21,333 bases of DNA from a virus. Location of the stretch: the IMG/VR virus record IMGVR_UViG_3300025154_000408, positions 1-21,333 of that record. The stretch is one strand, 5' to 3'. Of the stretch, positions 14,328 through 21,333 are shown piece after piece; within the stretch, counting starts at the first letter, position 1; each line of letters starts with the position of its first letter. The translations under genes were made by a program, and so were the position numbers. Below the pieces are notes generated by a model. That model ran no database searches. It was not told the DNA's origin and saw only the letters and a program-made list of their open reading frames with translations.

Positions 14328-14406
14328 ACAACTGAATAGCAATCAAGCCCCGCTTTAGTAGCTGCGCCTGCGATTTACCGGAATGGTAACGTGGGCGTTT
14401 TTTATT
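14328..14406 (+). repeat. duplicated leader/terminator element, copy B (upstream of tail tube)
   Basis: This is the second copy of the element at 3841-3918, sharing 23 of the first 27 positions (ACAAC-GAATAGCA and AAGCCCCGCT blocks). The hairpin half has changed sequence while keeping a long paired stem and a five-base loop. It sits in the short gap between the tail terminator gene and the tail tube gene at 14428. Two copies in front of two abundant virion genes suggest a shared control role, which is inferred. Confidence 0.6.
14365..14406 (+). terminator. Rho-independent terminator B
   Basis: CGCCTGCG (14365-14372) pairs with CGTGGGCG (14390-14397), including two G-U pairs. After a two-base bulge TTACC (14375-14379) pairs with GGTAA (14385-14389) around a GGAAT loop, and TTTTTTATT follows at 14398-14406. 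The arrangement mirrors terminator A although the stem bases differ, so the structure seems conserved. It lies only 22 bases before the tail tube start codon. Confidence 0.7.
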
Positions 14407-14427
14407 CAAATCACACAGGAGTATAAG

Positions 14428-14835
14428 ATGGCAGAAATCACAGGTAAGGATTTAGTAATCAACTGGTTCCCCTCATCCGGTGGCACCATCGCGTTAAGCG
14501 GTGACTTCCGCACGGTATCCTACACGCCAAGTGGCAAACTTGCCAACGCAACCGCAGGCGCTGACGCGTTTGAAAGTTACATCGGCACCGTGAAGGATAC
14601 CAAAGTTTCCTACAAGGGCGTTATGCAGTCCGCAGGAACCGCGTTAGAAGATGCACTCGAATCCAACACATTCGGCACGCTTATTATCCAGCCGGAAGGC
14701 ACCGCATCAGGGAAACGCAAGTACACCATCCCTGCGTTCGCTGGCGGAGCTAATATCTCATGGCCGTATGCGGATGTTGTTGAAATTTCCTGCGACTTCC
14801 AGGGCAGCGGTACACCCACCAAAGCAAGTAATTAA
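14428..14835 (+). CDS. major tail tube protein
   Basis: A 135-aa beta-rich protein. The ATG at 14428 is chosen over an in-frame ATG at 14383 because AGGAG at 14417-14421 lies six bases upstream and 14383 falls inside terminator B. Conserved blocks GGTIALSGDFR, KDTKVSYKGVMQ, FGTLIIQPEGT and VEISCDFQGSGTPT suit a siphovirus tail tube subunit, which stacks in rings around the tape measure. It is immediately followed by the frameshifted tail assembly chaperone and the tape measure, the canonical order. It is shorter than most tube proteins and has a paralogous domain at the start of the 616-aa protein at 10767. Confidence 0.85.
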   Translation: MAEITGKDLVINWFPSSGGTIALSGDFRTVSYTPSGKLANATAGADAFESYIGTVKDTKVSYKGVMQSAGTALEDALESNTFGTLIIQPEGTASGKRKYTIPAFAGGANISWPYADVVEISCDFQGSGTPTKASN

Positions 14836-14848
14836 GGGGCGCTGACAC

Positions 14849-15118
14849 ATGGGAGAGATAACGCTTAGCAACGGTGTAAACACGGTTATTGACGTTGGCA
14901 AAATTACCTGGGGAGAATGGACAAAATTTTTCTCAGGTAAGGGTACACACAAAGAAGATAACTTGTTCCTCGAAAAGTGTACCGGAATCAAAGCCGATGA
15001 ATTTGACCAAATGCTGCGGGATGATGTTCGTAGGATTGTCCAGTCAGTTCTAAAAGTTGGCAGTCAACCGTTGGCTGACCCAAAAAACTCTCAAAGCGCG
15101 TCTACCTCTCCCGAATAG
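14849..15118 (+). CDS. tail assembly chaperone, short form
   Basis: This 89-aa protein is the unshifted product of the tail assembly chaperone gene (gpG analogue). It sits between the tail tube and tape measure genes. The N-terminal ~70 residues are compact and helical (KITWGEWTKFFSGKG, IKADEFDQMLRDDVRRIVQS); the end is low-complexity (SQSASTSPE). In the lambda-like system the short form binds the tape measure. Ribosome binding site AAGGGG (14834-14839) is about nine bases upstream of the ATG. The gene contains the slippery sequence A AAA AAC near its end. Confidence 0.82.
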   Translation: MGEITLSNGVNTVIDVGKITWGEWTKFFSGKGTHKEDNLFLEKCTGIKADEFDQMLRDDVRRIVQSVLKVGSQPLADPKNSQSASTSPE

Positions 15119-15282
15119 GGCAGGAAGGCGCGCCTTTTGAGGATATGCGCTGGCAGTTAGCACAGACGTTCGGATGGACGCTTGAGTACGTTGACGCGCT
15201 GAAAATGGGTGATTTACATGAGTATTTACAGGTCGTGGACGGGCGCAATAAAGCGGCTGGTTCGGCATTCAATAAAAGGTAG
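14849..15282 (+). CDS. tail assembly chaperone, long form by -1 frameshift (gpGT-like)
   Basis: A -1 shift at 15082-15088 joins 80 codons of the short form to 64 codons of a second frame. That frame has no start codon, is open only from 15079 and ends at TAG 15280-15282. The extra part includes GAPFEDMRWQLAQTFGW and LHEYLQVVDGRNKA, a typical T-domain (W-x-L/F-A-x-x-x-G). The fusion protein is about 144 aa. In lambda, gpG and gpGT are made in a fixed ratio to assemble the tail around the tape measure. Context, slippery sequence and downstream stem all agree. Confidence 0.85.
15082..15141 (+). promoter_or_regulatory. programmed -1 frameshift signal
   Basis: AAAAAAC at 15082-15088 is in the X XXY YYZ register of the chaperone frame (A AAA AAC); an overlapping CCCAAAA (15079-15085) is also in register. 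Downstream, GCGCG at 15096-15100 pairs with CGCGC at 15129-15133, starting seven bases after the slippery site. A lower stem CTCAAA/TTTGAG (15090-15095 with 15136-15141) extends it, and a CCC/GGG hairpin sits in the loop. This is the standard stimulator layout. Confidence 0.82.
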
Positions 15283-15288
15283 GTAAAT

Positions 15289-17100
15289 TTGGCGACCCGA
15301 GTTTCTTCAATATTAGCCGAGATCGGAATAGACAGCTCCAAGTTTACTTCCGGCGCGAATATGCTTAATGGTGACATTGGCAAAATTATCAGCAACCTCG
15401 GAAAGATAGGGGCTGCCGCCGTTGCATTTGACTTGATCGCAAAAGGATTAAAGTTTGCGGTCAACGAGGCTATTGGAGCGGAAGAGGCGACCACCAGGCT
15501 AAAGCAGGTGCTTGAATCCACTAATGGTGTGTCTGGAATGACAATCGACTCGTTAGAGGGAATAGCCTCTGCGTTGGCAAAAGTCACCATATACGACGAC
15601 GACACGATCAAATCCGCCGAAGCCTTGATGCTCACGTTTACAAAAGTTAGCAGCGAAGTATTCCCAGATGCAATGGAAGCCGCGCTTAATATGTCCGCCG
15701 CGTTTGGTGGTGACTTGCAGTCGTCCGTAATCCAGTTAGGTAAAGCGCTGAATGACCCGTCAGGTATGGCGGCAATGAAACGGATCGGTGTGTCGTTCTC
15801 GGATGCTCAAATCCAAATGGCGAAGTCGATGTTTGAAGCCGGGGACATGGCTGGCTACCAAAAGTTAATCATGTCAGAATTGAATACCGAAGTTGGCGGC
15901 ATGGCTGAGGCAATGGGTACAACCTACGCCGGGCAAGTTGCCATATTCAAAAACAACCTGGGGGAATTGGGTGAAACAGTTGGCGGTGTTGTACTCCCCT
16001 ACATGGCGGAAACCGTAAGTGTAATAAACGACCTGTTTAATACACAATCAAAATTACTAGATGTTCAGGGTAAATATGCCGTTCAAATGAGTGCAAGCGG
16101 CGCTGGTTATGACGAATACAAGAAAAAGATAATTGACAACGCAAGAGCGCTTGGATTTTTGACGCTAAACAGCTACCAACAAATGCAGTTATGGGGCAAA
16201 GGTAATGCTATCACTAACGAAACTGCCGAAAAGATAGGGTTACTGTCAGAGCGCGAATACCGATTATCGCAGTATATGGACTTGTTGAAGGGTTCTATTC
16301 CAGAAGTAGCGACGCAAATGGGGCATCTTGGGGTTGAGGGTGAAGACGCCGCCTCTAGTGTGTCTGACCTTGCACAAGCGGCGCTAGACGCTGAAGACGC
16401 CATGAAGAAAATGTCAGACGCCAATAAAGACATGGTATCAATGGCAGCTTCATTTACACAGGCGGAAGAGACTTACCTTGAAGCGTCTCAATCCATAGCG
16501 GAAGAACGCGCCACGTTACTTGAACAACGTGCGCGACTGATAAAGCAGGGTTACAGCGAGACAAGCACTGCAATTAAAGGGGTTGACGCGGCATTAGTGA
16601 CAAATGGCGTGAAGGCTGGAGAAGTTGCGGCTGCGCACGAAGATGCTACTCATAGAATAATTTTAGGCTACCTCGACCAGAAAGCAATGGCTGATGGCAT
16701 TCTGACTGATGACGAGATGGAATGGCTACTAGCACAAGGCGTCCAGTGGGGCATCTATTCCGCTGACGCCATTTCAGAAATGCGAAGGGTGCAACGCGAG
16801 TGGGAAAATTGGGACCCAAATGACAAAAACGCCTCGTTCAATATAAACGTAAACGGCGGCGGTCCTGCGGCTCCTGGCAGTACAGATGCCGAAACCAATT
16901 ATGGGTATGCCAACGGCGGAGACTTCATTGTACCCCCTGGCTACCCCAACGACTCATTCCCCATGAGAGTTCAATCCGGTGAACACGTGCAAGTTACTCC
17001 TGCGGGGCAATCCGGTGGTGGATACGAGCAGGAATTGTTAGCAGCTATTGAGTCTCTACCGCGCACAATCCGCGACTCAATACTACAGGCGGCAGGATGA
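15289..17100 (+). CDS. tail tape measure protein
   Basis: A 603-aa protein with TTG start (15289); purine-rich AAAAGG and AGGTAGG lie 5-12 bases upstream, and no other good start is near. It has the tape measure pattern: N-terminal RVSSILAEIGIDSSKF, a hydrophobic Gly/Ala segment near residues 30-60, and the family block around 145-185 (SVIQLGKALNDPSGMAAMKR then IGVSFSDAQIQ). A long helical stretch and a Gly-rich end (GGGPAAPGS, GGDFIVPPGYP) follow. By the rough rule of 0.15 nm per residue it predicts a tail near 90 nm. The last residues overlap the next gene by ATGA. No peptidase or lysozyme insert is seen. Confidence 0.9.
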   Translation: MATRVSSILAEIGIDSSKFTSGANMLNGDIGKIISNLGKIGAAAVAFDLIAKGLKFAVNEAIGAEEATTRLKQVLESTNGVSGMTIDSLEGIASALAKVTIYDDDTIKSAEALMLTFTKVSSEVFPDAMEAALNMSAAFGGDLQSSVIQLGKALNDPSGMAAMKRIGVSFSDAQIQMAKSMFEAGDMAGYQKLIMSELNTEVGGMAEAMGTTYAGQVAIFKNNLGELGETVGGVVLPYMAETVSVINDLFNTQSKLLDVQGKYAVQMSASGAGYDEYKKKIIDNARALGFLTLNSYQQMQLWGKGNAITNETAEKIGLLSEREYRLSQYMDLLKGSIPEVATQMGHLGVEGEDAASSVSDLAQAALDAEDAMKKMSDANKDMVSMAASFTQAEETYLEASQSIAEERATLLEQRARLIKQGYSETSTAIKGVDAALVTNGVKAGEVAAAHEDATHRIILGYLDQKAMADGILTDDEMEWLLAQGVQWGIYSADAISEMRRVQREWENWDPNDKNASFNINVNGGGPAAPGSTDAETNYGYANGGDFIVPPGYPNDSFPMRVQSGEHVQVTPAGQSGGGYEQELLAAIESLPRTIRDSILQAAG

Positions 17101-19292
17101 GCGTTTACCTTACTTCGTGGAGCGTGTGGGTATATCTAAGCGCGGCATGGGTAGACATTACCTCATACGTGCTGCACAGGGACAATATTGGTCTCAAGTG
17201 GGGTATCAACGGGAATGGACCACTAGACATCCTGGCGAGCACCGGAACTATGACACTTACCCTAAACAACGCGGGCTGGAAATTCTCCGCTGGGCGTGCT
17301 GAATTAATGAGCGGGTTCAAGGTTGGCGTCCCCATAAAACTGGTGCAGACATTTGGCACAACTGATTATGTTAAGCGATTCTATATCGACAAAATAAAAC
17401 CAACAACGGGGTTATACGGGCAGCGTTCGGTCAGGATCACGGCGGTTGACTGGCTGGATCGAGCCGCGAAATATCCTTTATTCGGGCTGGGCGTTGGGTA
17501 TGACCAGACCGCAGACCAGGCGCTTGACACAATTATTGCGGCAATGCCCGCCGACCTTCGTCCGCTTGCAACCAGTTTTGACACCGGGCAGGTAGTATTC
17601 CCGGCAACATTTGACATGACCACTAATAAAACAGTAGCCTATTCCGAGTTTGCGAAAATTGCAAGGTCAGAGATGGGATTTATTTATCTCAGGCACGATG
17701 GGACAGACGGCGAAACGCTGGTGTTTGAGAATATGTATCATCGCAACGCTTCTGGCACAGCCTCTTTAAGCATATCAGACACTATGGTAGATGCCGATAT
17801 AAACGATGGTGACGTTATTAACCAGGTGACGGTCACGGCTTATCCAAAGAAAATTGACTTGATTGGTGGCGGCGTGAAGGTGCTGTATGACCTGGCAACG
17901 CCCATGTTGGTAGGGTCGAATCAGTCTGTAGTATTCAGCTCAAATTACACAGATCCAAGCGGGGCGGGGCGTAGATGTAACGCTGACCCAGATACGATGG
18001 TCGACCCTGTAGCAACCACCGACTTTTTATGCAACACGAAAGCGGATGGCACGGGGACTAATATCACCGCAGATTGTACGGTAACAGCCGTCTACACCGC
18101 TTCCGGCGTCACGTTTACAGTAACAAATAATTCAACTCTGAACGGGTATATCACATTCCTCCAGGCGCGGGGATTGGGAATTTACACATATAACCCGATT
18201 GAGTCAATCGCCACAAGCTCAGTTAGTTATAACGAGTTCGGCTATCAACCAGAGACCATCAACCAGCCTTATCAGCGTGATCTTGTCTACGGTCAATTAA
18301 TAAACCAATCTATTCTTGACGCCAACAAACAACCACATACCAGAATAAACAAATTGACGTTTTGCGCTAACGAATCAAGCGCAATGATGACCGCCGCGTT
18401 GAGCCTGGACGTTGGCGACCTGGTTGAGGTTGTAGAATCTCAAACTGGGCTATCTGGATATTACTATATCCAAAACGTAAGTCTAACAGTAATCGGAGGG
18501 AACATTATTATGTGCACATGGGTATTAAAGCTATCACTTACCCTGTTTATGGGATTGAGCCTGATCGGGGCTGAGTTCAACGCCGCGTCAACCGACATGA
18601 TCGGATTCGGGTATTTGCCCGAGCTTATCAATAAAAACGAGCGCACTGTGGAGGCGTGGATATTCATTCACTCCGCCGGGGTGACCGAGGACGTGCAGAT
18701 AATTGCAGGCGCGTTCTATGGCGTCAGCTCCACTGGTGGCGGATGGTTCCTGTATATGTCAGGCGATTCACTGGGATTTTATCAAGAAGCACCAACCACA
18801 TCCGGGGCGTGGTTTTCATCCGTTGGGGCGTTACCTTATGACGAATGGGTGCATGTGGCGGTTACCCGTGACTGCACAACGGCCACTACCCTGCCAAAGA
18901 TGTATATTAACGGCGTCGAAGATACCGGGGTTACCGAGGCGTTACGTCCTGGCGGAGCGATCAACGATGAAACAGGGGCGCAGTTTGCCATTGGAAATAT
19001 GGACACCGCCGCACATCCGAAAACTTACCCGTTCGATGGCGTGATAGAGGATGTTAGATACTATGGCCGGATATTGAGCGCCGCTGAAATAGCAGCAGAA
19101 TACGCCGATGTAACTGAAAACACAACCGGGCTGTTGTTCCAGGGTCCTGCGGTCAGGACTGCCGATCTTACATATTTTACAGATCACGTCATGGTGGCTG
19201 ATGATAGGGTGATTGACAACATTTACGGGGTCGTTGGAAGCGCGTCTGATACGGTTACAACCCGTATCGCCGCGCAACCTAATTTGCCGTAA
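17097..19292 (+). CDS. tail-tip protein with LamG-like C-terminal domain
   Basis: A 731-aa protein after the tape measure, where distal tail and hub proteins are found. The N-terminal ~140 residues (SWSVWVYLSAAWVDITSYV, GTMTLTLNNA, YGQRSVRITAVDWLDRA) resemble the N-terminal domain of minor tail proteins. The middle (~140-480) is beta-rich and may carry the hub fold. From about residue 500 a concanavalin-A/LamG-like jellyroll is suggested by TVEAWIFIHSAG, DEWVHVAVTRDCT, KMYINGVED and FDGVIEDVRYYGRILSAAEI, a carbohydrate-binding fold common in adhesion. The start overlaps the tape measure stop by ATGA. It may combine tail tip and receptor-binding roles; the exact structural role is inferred. 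Confidence 0.75.
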   Translation: MSVYLTSWSVWVYLSAAWVDITSYVLHRDNIGLKWGINGNGPLDILASTGTMTLTLNNAGWKFSAGRAELMSGFKVGVPIKLVQTFGTTDYVKRFYIDKIKPTTGLYGQRSVRITAVDWLDRAAKYPLFGLGVGYDQTADQALDTIIAAMPADLRPLATSFDTGQVVFPATFDMTTNKTVAYSEFAKIARSEMGFIYLRHDGTDGETLVFENMYHRNASGTASLSISDTMVDADINDGDVINQVTVTAYPKKIDLIGGGVKVLYDLATPMLVGSNQSVVFSSNYTDPSGAGRRCNADPDTMVDPVATTDFLCNTKADGTGTNITADCTVTAVYTASGVTFTVTNNSTLNGYITFLQARGLGIYTYNPIESIATSSVSYNEFGYQPETINQPYQRDLVYGQLINQSILDANKQPHTRINKLTFCANESSAMMTAALSLDVGDLVEVVESQTGLSGYYYIQNVSLTVIGGNIIMCTWVLKLSLTLFMGLSLIGAEFNAASTDMIGFGYLPELINKNERTVEAWIFIHSAGVTEDVQIIAGAFYGVSSTGGGWFLYMSGDSLGFYQEAPTTSGAWFSSVGALPYDEWVHVAVTRDCTTATTLPKMYINGVEDTGVTEALRPGGAINDETGAQFAIGNMDTAAHPKTYPFDGVIEDVRYYGRILSAAEIAAEYADVTENTTGLLFQGPAVRTADLTYFTDHVMVADDRVIDNIYGVVGSASDTVTTRIAAQPNLP

Positions 19293-19361
19293 GAATGATT
19301 TGGGGCGGCATATGACATGTTCAGGCGCTTATGGTGGATTTGCTTGTTGGTGGAGGTTGGG

Positions 19362-20684
19362 ATGATTTTTAGTGATTTTCCGATTAGGTTAGTTGATGTA
19401 AGCCAGTATCAGGATAGATACGATACCCCGTATAAACCCAACTTCGACAAGTTGATCGCCGAGGGGTTTAAAGGCGCTGGTATTCGCGTTGGTCTTGGCA
19501 TTGTGGAAGATAGGATGTTCAAATCATACTGGCAATCAGGAAAAGGAAAGATTGCGAGAATGCCGTATTGGTACTTCGATTATTACTCTCACCGGGGCAA
19601 GGGAATGACAATCGAATCATGGGCAACCGTGCAAGCGGGGGAATGTTGGGATTCACTTAAAGCAGATCCTGGGGAATTACCGTTACACATTGACTGTGAG
19701 CCTTGTAGTTATGGTGGAGCGATAACAATCTTGAATTCGTCTGAATACGCAAGAGGTGTTAAGGCATTCATGGTCGAGTATAAAAGGTTGTCTGGCAGGA
19801 ATGTTAGTATGTACTTCTCGCCAGGATTTATGTGGGTGTTTGGCGACTGGTTCAAGGATTCCGATTTATGGCTGGCGTGGTACAACAAGACGGTTACTTA
19901 TCAGAAGATATTGGATAAACTTATTTATTGGAAATGGCGCGGGCGCGTGAAGCTGTGGCAGTACGCTTCAGATGGTGACATAAATAACGATGGAATAGCG
20001 GACGGGATGAAATTAGGTATGGAGTCCGCCGCCCTCGATCTAAACGTATTCCTGGGAACGGTTGACGAGTGGAAGTCATGGCTTGGAGTGCCGACAAGTG
20101 AAGATGAAATCATCGACATGTCAAATGTTATGAATATCCAACCATTCTCACAGCAAGACGCGAGATGGAAAGATAACCATTTTGGGACTACAACGATTGG
20201 CGCTGATGGATGTTTGATAACTTGTGTATCAATGATGCTGAAACATTTGGGGTATGACACAGATCCGGCAAGGTTGAACACATGGCTTATTGCCAACAGT
20301 GGATATTCCGGCAACCTGTTTGTCTGGGCTTCAATCGAGCGGTTACTCCCAGGATTGAAATTCACCGCGAAGTATACAGGTCCACAACTGGATAAAATTG
20401 ACGAATCCCTGGCAAAGAAAATACCCGTCATGGTACACGTGGACTATAACCCTGATACATCTTTGGTTGAGCAACACTGGGTATTAGTTGTGGGTAAGTC
20501 TGGCGCGTATTACGTCATTATTGACCCGCGTGACGGTTCACGGGTACGCTTCGAGGATGTTTACGGCGATCCTGCGACACACATTTACAACGTAGCGACC
20601 TATTCATACGCCGCGCCTGTAACCGCTTTCACAGACGCTGAAAAGTTGGCGAAATTATGGCAATACCATCCCACTTTGCACTAG
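19362..20684 (+). CDS. endolysin: GH25 muramidase plus C39-like cysteine peptidase
   Basis: A 440-aa two-domain lysin. The N-terminal domain (~1-235) is a glycoside hydrolase 25 lysozyme: D12 in VDVSQYQD, D111/E113 in LHIDCEP, MYFSPGFMW, LWLAWYN and LWQYASDGDINNDG. The C-terminal domain (~265-440) resembles peptidase C39-like fold proteins: C284 in GADGCLITC, H372 in EQHWVLVVGK and D388 in IIDPRDG form the catalytic set. Such lysins cut both glycan and peptide bonds of peptidoglycan. ATG 19362 is preferred because GGAGG at 19352-19356 is five bases upstream; ATG 19317 would add a short hydrophobic N-terminus (MFRRLWWICLLVEVG) and cannot be excluded. Confidence 0.85.
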   Translation: MIFSDFPIRLVDVSQYQDRYDTPYKPNFDKLIAEGFKGAGIRVGLGIVEDRMFKSYWQSGKGKIARMPYWYFDYYSHRGKGMTIESWATVQAGECWDSLKADPGELPLHIDCEPCSYGGAITILNSSEYARGVKAFMVEYKRLSGRNVSMYFSPGFMWVFGDWFKDSDLWLAWYNKTVTYQKILDKLIYWKWRGRVKLWQYASDGDINNDGIADGMKLGMESAALDLNVFLGTVDEWKSWLGVPTSEDEIIDMSNVMNIQPFSQQDARWKDNHFGTTTIGADGCLITCVSMMLKHLGYDTDPARLNTWLIANSGYSGNLFVWASIERLLPGLKFTAKYTGPQLDKIDESLAKKIPVMVHVDYNPDTSLVEQHWVLVVGKSGAYYVIIDPRDGSRVRFEDVYGDPATHIYNVATYSYAAPVTAFTDAEKLAKLWQYHPTLH

Positions 20685-20694
20685 GAGTTGAGTT

Positions 20695-21066
20695 ATGGCG
20701 TCTTCAGTTACAAACAATCAGATATTCACCGAATTAACAAAAGTGTCCGTTGCCGTTGCCAGGATAGAGGGGCGCGTGAAAAACGTTGAGGACTCCACTA
20801 CCGACCTGATGAAAATAGTTGTCAAGGGTAACGGTAAGCTACCACTGACTGAGCGCGTGCAAAAGTTAGAGGATAGGAATTGTAGTGACGACGCGGATAA
20901 AAAAGCTGCCGATGATATGGCAGATGCCGTGAAAAAAGAGGTCAAGGCAAAGCGCGAGAAGTGGTCAACCCGGACTTGGGGCATCATAGCCGCCATAATA
21001 ACGTATCTCATTATTCAGTCCATCACACTTTTAAATTTGTTTCAGAGGGTTGCGGCGATAAGGTAA
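20695..21066 (+). CDS. holin-like / XhlA-type membrane protein
   Basis: A 123-aa protein directly after the endolysin with AGGAG about nine bases before its ATG. An N-terminal ~85 residues form a charged coiled coil (VARIEGRVKNVEDSTTDLMK, RVQKLEDRN) and the C-terminus holds one strong transmembrane segment (~residues 95-115, WGIIAAIITYLIIQSITLLN). This architecture matches XhlA-like proteins and some phage holin-associated proteins. With the endolysin it probably forms the lysis cassette, delivering or timing the lysin. A true holin with one span is possible; no second-span protein is seen nearby. Confidence 0.65.
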   Translation: MASSVTNNQIFTELTKVSVAVARIEGRVKNVEDSTTDLMKIVVKGNGKLPLTERVQKLEDRNCSDDADKKAADDMADAVKKEVKAKREKWSTRTWGIIAAIITYLIIQSITLLNLFQRVAAIR

Positions 21067-21186
21067 TTGCTACGTTTGCGTACTAGTAGAATCCCGCGTT
21101 TACCTATACGATGGTGTTAACTGCCATTTTGCATACTATTCTAACGATGAATGAATGTGTACGATGGAATTGACAAGGAGCGATTA
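21067..21186 (+). promoter_or_regulatory. intergenic region with promoter-like repeat copy 2
   Basis: This 120-base gap holds the 15-mer CTGCCATTTTGCATA at 21121-21135, identical to 3494-3508. It also has two TACGATGG direct repeats (21107-21114 and 21160-21167) and a third AACGATGA between them. No terminator is visible after the holin-like gene. CATACT/TACTAT offers only a weak -10 box. The gap separates the lysis genes from the metallophosphoesterase gene, so a promoter or operator is inferred. Confidence 0.4.
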
Positions 21187-21333
21187 TTGAATATCGACAG
21201 TAAACAAGTTGGGGCTATTACCACTTTTGTAATTGACGGCACAGAACAGAAATTCTTTTTCACATCAGACGTGCATTTCGACAGCGTGTACTGCAATCGC
21301 AAAGCATTCTTTCAAGATCTGGATACAGCAATA
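21187..21333 (+). CDS. metallophosphoesterase, N-terminal part (partial)
   Basis: The reading frame starts at TTG 21187, six bases after AAGGAG (21175-21180), and runs off the window. The first 49 residues include FFFTSDVHFDSVYCNRKAF, the first metal-binding motif (S-D-x-H-x-D) of calcineurin-like phosphoesterases. Phage members of this family are known or thought to act as phosphodiesterases or DNA-processing nucleases. The remaining metal-ligand motifs lie outside the window, so only the family can be assigned. Confidence 0.72.
   Translation, partial: MNIDSKQVGAITTFVIDGTEQKFFFTSDVHFDSVYCNRKAFFQDLDTAI

Noticed and set aside
14383-14427. Upstream in-frame ATG for the tail tube protein
   Set aside because: It lies inside the terminator hairpin, and AGGAG plus the match to the paralogue's N-terminus support 14428.
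1-21333. CRISPR arrays, insertion sequences, integrase or attachment sites
   Set aside because: No regularly spaced repeats, no transposase or integrase signatures, and no long direct repeats were seen.

Overview
The window is about 21 kb of a tailed double-stranded DNA phage or prophage, and it holds the virion-morphogenesis and lysis half of a siphovirus-type genome. All genes lie on the + strand and most are packed with ATGA, TAATG, GTGA or TTGA stop/start overlaps. Gene order is the classical one: end of the large terminase subunit, portal, Mu gpF-like head protein, scaffold, HK97-fold major capsid protein, putative decoration protein, head-tail connectors, tail terminator, tail tube, frameshifted tail assembly chaperone, tape measure, tail-tip protein, endolysin, holin-like protein, and the start of a metallophosphoesterase. 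No integrase, repressor or replication gene is present. The host cannot be named from the sequence. The two-domain GH25 plus C39-like endolysin fits a host with accessible peptidoglycan (Gram-positive or similar), but this is inference only.

Region by region. 1-3493: terminase end, portal, Mu gpF-like protein and several tiny genes between them (zinc-ribbon-like, a 43-codon ORF overlapping a long inverted repeat, a 68-aa AT-rich gene, a 71-aa gene and a 34-aa gene). 3494-3936: 443 bases without a convincing gene, but with strong RNA features: a promoter-like 15-mer that recurs at 21121, several hairpins, a tRNA-like fold with a large insertion (3692-3832) and a very good intrinsic terminator (3876-3918). 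This looks like a separate phage non-coding RNA. 3937-5731: scaffold, capsid and decoration. 5739-10770: an accessory cassette inserted between head and connector genes, containing a glycosyltransferase-FkbM methyltransferase fusion, a GIY-YIG homing endonuclease with NUMOD3-type repeats, an HExxH metallopeptidase-like protein, a 39-aa membrane protein, a GT-A glycosyltransferase, a small conserved-looking protein and a radical SAM enzyme. 10767-12617: a 616-aa protein whose first ~135 residues are a paralogue of the tail tube protein further downstream. 12640-15282: connectors, tail terminator, tail tube, and a tail assembly chaperone with a canonical A AAA AAC -1 frameshift site. 15289-21066: tape measure, tail-tip protein with LamG domain, endolysin, holin-like protein. 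21067-21333: a regulatory-looking intergenic gap and the truncated phosphoesterase gene.

Taken together, this is a structural module into which the phage has placed a sugar-transfer and methylation cassette plus a radical SAM enzyme, probably for modifying virion proteins or host surface glycans, together with a duplicated tail-tube domain on a large putative surface protein. The least explained features are the 3494-3918 non-coding RNA region and a terminator-containing element present in two copies, directly upstream of the scaffold/capsid genes and of the tail tube gene.
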